Source: Streptosporangiaceae bacterium
GTDB taxonomy: Bacteria > Actinomycetota > Actinomycetes > Streptosporangiales > Streptosporangiaceae
Assembly (NCBI GenBank): GCA_025934635.1
Contig: JAICWX010000205.1
Location: 1 to 16,043, forward strand
DNA: 16,043 bases
Direction of reading: 5' to 3'
A program made the translations under genes and the position numbers. The notes beneath the pieces are model-generated. The model was given only the letters and a program-made list of their open reading frames with translations, was not told the DNA's origin and did no database searches. Shown in pieces: positions 14,513 to 16,043 of the stretch (its first letter is position 1; the number at the start of each line of letters is the position of its first letter).

Positions 14513-15274
14513 ATGGACCTGGGGCTGAAGGGTTTGCGCGCTCTGGTGACCGGCGGTACCCGGGGCATCGGGCGGGCCATCGTCGAGACGCTGGCGGATG
14601 AGGGCGCCGCGGTGGCGTTCTGCGCCCGGACCGCGGACGACGTGACCCGGGCGGCAGAGGAGCTGACCAGCCGGGGCGCCACGGCGACCGGCCGGTGCGT
14701 CGACGTCTCCGACCGGGACGGCGTGCGGCAGTGGGTCGCCGACACCGCCGCCGAGCTGGGCGGCCTGGACATCGTGGTGGCCAACGTGAGCGCGCTGGCC
14801 ATACCGGACGAAGAGGCCAACTGGCGGGCGAGCTTCGACGTGGACATGATGGGCACGGTCCACCTGGTGAACGCCGCGCTGCCGTACCTGGAGCGCAGCG
14901 AGGCGGCCTCGATCGTGACGATCGCCAGCGTGTCCGGCCGCGAGGTGGACTTCGCGGCCGGGCCCTACGGCACCATGAAGGCGGCGCTCATCCACTACAC
15001 GCAGGGCCTGGCCTACCAGCTCGCGGCCAAGGGCATCCGGGCCAACAGCCTGTCCCCCGGCAACACCTACTTCCCCGGCGGCGTCTGGGAGAACATCGAG
15101 GCCAACAATCCCGAGCTGTTCGCCATGGCGCTGGGACTGAACCCCACCGGGCGGATGGCGCGGCCGGACGAGATCGCCCGGGGCGCGGTGTTCCTGGCCA
15201 GCCCGGCCGCCAGCTTCGTCACCGGCACCAACCTGGTGGTGGACGGCGCCCTCACCCGCGGGGTCCAGTTCTGA
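14513..15274 (+). CDS. SDR-family NAD(P)-dependent oxidoreductase
   Basis: 253 residues from ATG 14513, chosen because AGGAGG sits six bases upstream; the open frame goes back to 14450 but without such a site. Classical short-chain dehydrogenase/reductase: cofactor motif TGGTRGIG (13-20), catalytic Ser139, Tyr152 and Lys156 (YGTMK), SLSPGNTYFPGG after the active site, and a C-terminal FVTGTNLVVDGALTRG typical of FabG-like members. The usual NNAG is replaced by ANVSA at 90-94, a common variation. It reduces or oxidises a carbonyl or alcohol of unknown identity in the cytoplasm. It follows the acetamidase-family gene and may share its transcript. Its stop lies four bases from the end of the convergent regulator gene. 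Confidence 0.95.
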   Translation: MDLGLKGLRALVTGGTRGIGRAIVETLADEGAAVAFCARTADDVTRAAEELTSRGATATGRCVDVSDRDGVRQWVADTAAELGGLDIVVANVSALAIPDEEANWRASFDVDMMGTVHLVNAALPYLERSEAASIVTIASVSGREVDFAAGPYGTMKAALIHYTQGLAYQLAAKGIRANSLSPGNTYFPGGVWENIEANNPELFAMALGLNPTGRMARPDEIARGAVFLASPAASFVTGTNLVVDGALTRGVQF

Positions 15275-15278
15275 CGAG

Positions 15279-16043
15279 TCAGCGGCTGGCGAGCTTCTCG
15301 ATCGCGGCGGCGTGGGGGCGGAAGTCGCCGTGGACGGCGATGCCGGCGGCTTCTTCCTCGGTGAGCGGCCCGACGGCGACCTTGATGACGTGGACGCGCA
15401 CGGCACCATCACCGTCTTCGGTGAGCTGATAGTCGCTGTCCAGGATGGTCCCGGGGCTGAGCCGGCCCCGGGTGGCCCACCGGGCGGGCGGATCGTAGAC
15501 GGTGACGTGGCCGTAGAGATGGCCGGCGGATCCGCCCCAGTCCTCGTAGTGGGCGCCGCCGACGCGGGGCTCGAGGATGACCCGGCGGGTCCGTTCGGCC
15601 CCGTAGCTGTACGGACGCCAGTCGGACATCTGCTGGGTCATCACCTCGAACGTGCGCTCGGCGCTGGCGTTGATCCGCAGGTCGTAGGCCAGCCGGATGG
15701 TACGGATCGGCTCGGTCGCATCGGACATCGGCGTGGTTCCCTTCTCGGCGGCCCGTTTGAGTGCCAGCAGTTCGGCGGCGCCGCTATCGGCGAGGGGCTG
15801 GACCCACCGCTCGTACCACTCGCGCAGGGGAACGGGGTTGAGGTGGTTGACGCGGTCCCGGCCGCGGCGTTCGGGCAGGACGAGGCCGGCGTCGGTGAGC
15901 ACGGCCAGATGCTGCATGACCGCGAACCGGCTGAGCTCCGGGAGCCCGGCGGCCAGTTCACCGGTCGTGGCCGGAGCGGCCCGGAGCCGGTCGAGCAGGC
16001 GCCGGCGCCACGGGCTGGCCAGCGCGCGCCAGACGTCAGGTCC
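15279..16043 (-). CDS. ArsR-type HTH regulator fused to SRPBCC (AHSA1-like) domain, 5' end cut
   Basis: The frame is open to the right window edge; 254 residues are visible, and probably only a few N-terminal ones are missing. The first about 80 residues form a winged helix: VWRALASPWRRRLLDRLR, TTGELAAGLPELSRFAVMQHLAVLTDAGLV, then RGRDRVNHLNPVPLREWYERWV. This is the ArsR-like form that in actinobacteria is often joined to an SRPBCC domain. After a linker (about 110-130) comes the AHSA1/START-like part: IRTIRLAYDLRINASAERTFEVMT, EPRVGGAHYEDWG, GHVTVYDPPARWATRG. This domain makes a cavity for a hydrophobic ligand, so the protein may be a one-component sensor, repressing DNA until a ligand binds. 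An internal Met (MSDATEP) could start a separate SRPBCC protein, but the frame is continuous. Confidence 0.88.
   Translation of the reverse strand, partial: GPDVWRALASPWRRRLLDRLRAAPATTGELAAGLPELSRFAVMQHLAVLTDAGLVLPERRGRDRVNHLNPVPLREWYERWVQPLADSGAAELLALKRAAEKGTTPMSDATEPIRTIRLAYDLRINASAERTFEVMTQQMSDWRPYSYGAERTRRVILEPRVGGAHYEDWGGSAGHLYGHVTVYDPPARWATRGRLSPGTILDSDYQLTEDGDGAVRVHVIKVAVGPLTEEEAAGIAVHGDFRPHAAAIEKLASR

Overview
The window looks like chromosomal DNA from a high-GC actinomycete. The evidence is very GC-rich codon usage with GTG starts, secreted proteins with Ala-rich signal peptides, oligopeptidase B, an actinobacterial-type S8 protease with a Trp repeat tail, and a membrane GGDEF-EAL protein. 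No rRNA, tRNA, CRISPR array, transposase or phage gene was seen. Genus cannot be fixed from the sequence alone.

Layout. (1) 1-1409: the end of one oligopeptide/dipeptide ABC importer ATPase and all of a second one, overlapping by 4 nt; the left window edge cuts this operon. (2) 1529-2832: a broken AAA/DUF234-type ATPase with a P-loop N-terminus and nuclease-fold-like C-terminus. The middle part expected to hold Walker B is missing and the frame changes at the junction. (3) 2849-3532 (-): a small lipoprotein with a Thr/Ser/Ala/Pro-rich stalk, including tandem TRSATP repeats, and an unrecognised C-terminal domain. (4) 3654-6808: a class II histone-deacetylase-like amidohydrolase (-) and a prolyl-oligopeptidase-family protease (oligopeptidase B, +). 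They are divergent, with only about 20 bp between start codons and no clear ribosome-binding site for either. (5) 6809-7162: a convergent gap with two 31-bp-spaced imperfect repeats and what looks like the 3' stump of a vapC (PIN-domain toxin) gene. (6) 7131-11536 (-): a two-gene unit. A secreted subtilisin-like S8 protease ends in a strict period-5 Trp repeat and overlaps by 10 nt the start of a membrane-bound PAS-GGDEF-EAL protein with both catalytic motifs intact. (7) 11537-11786: the divergent control region, with a palindrome next to a -10-like hexamer. (8) 11787-13349 (+): an exported protein with cell-wall-binding-repeat-2-like segments and a C-terminal region that may be a TIM-barrel-like domain. 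(9) 13420-15274 (+): an acetamidase/formamidase-family protein followed by an SDR dehydrogenase. (10) 15279-16043 (-): an ArsR-type HTH fused to an SRPBCC domain, cut by the right window edge.

How the genes may work together. The ABC ATPases serve peptide uptake, and the intracellular oligopeptidase B could degrade imported peptides, although it is not in the same operon. The most distinctive unit is the S8 protease / c-di-GMP pair, with the divergent cell-wall-binding-like exported protein beside it. This suggests a cell-surface module whose extracellular protease and membrane c-di-GMP enzyme are made together from translationally coupled genes. That link is inferred from arrangement only.
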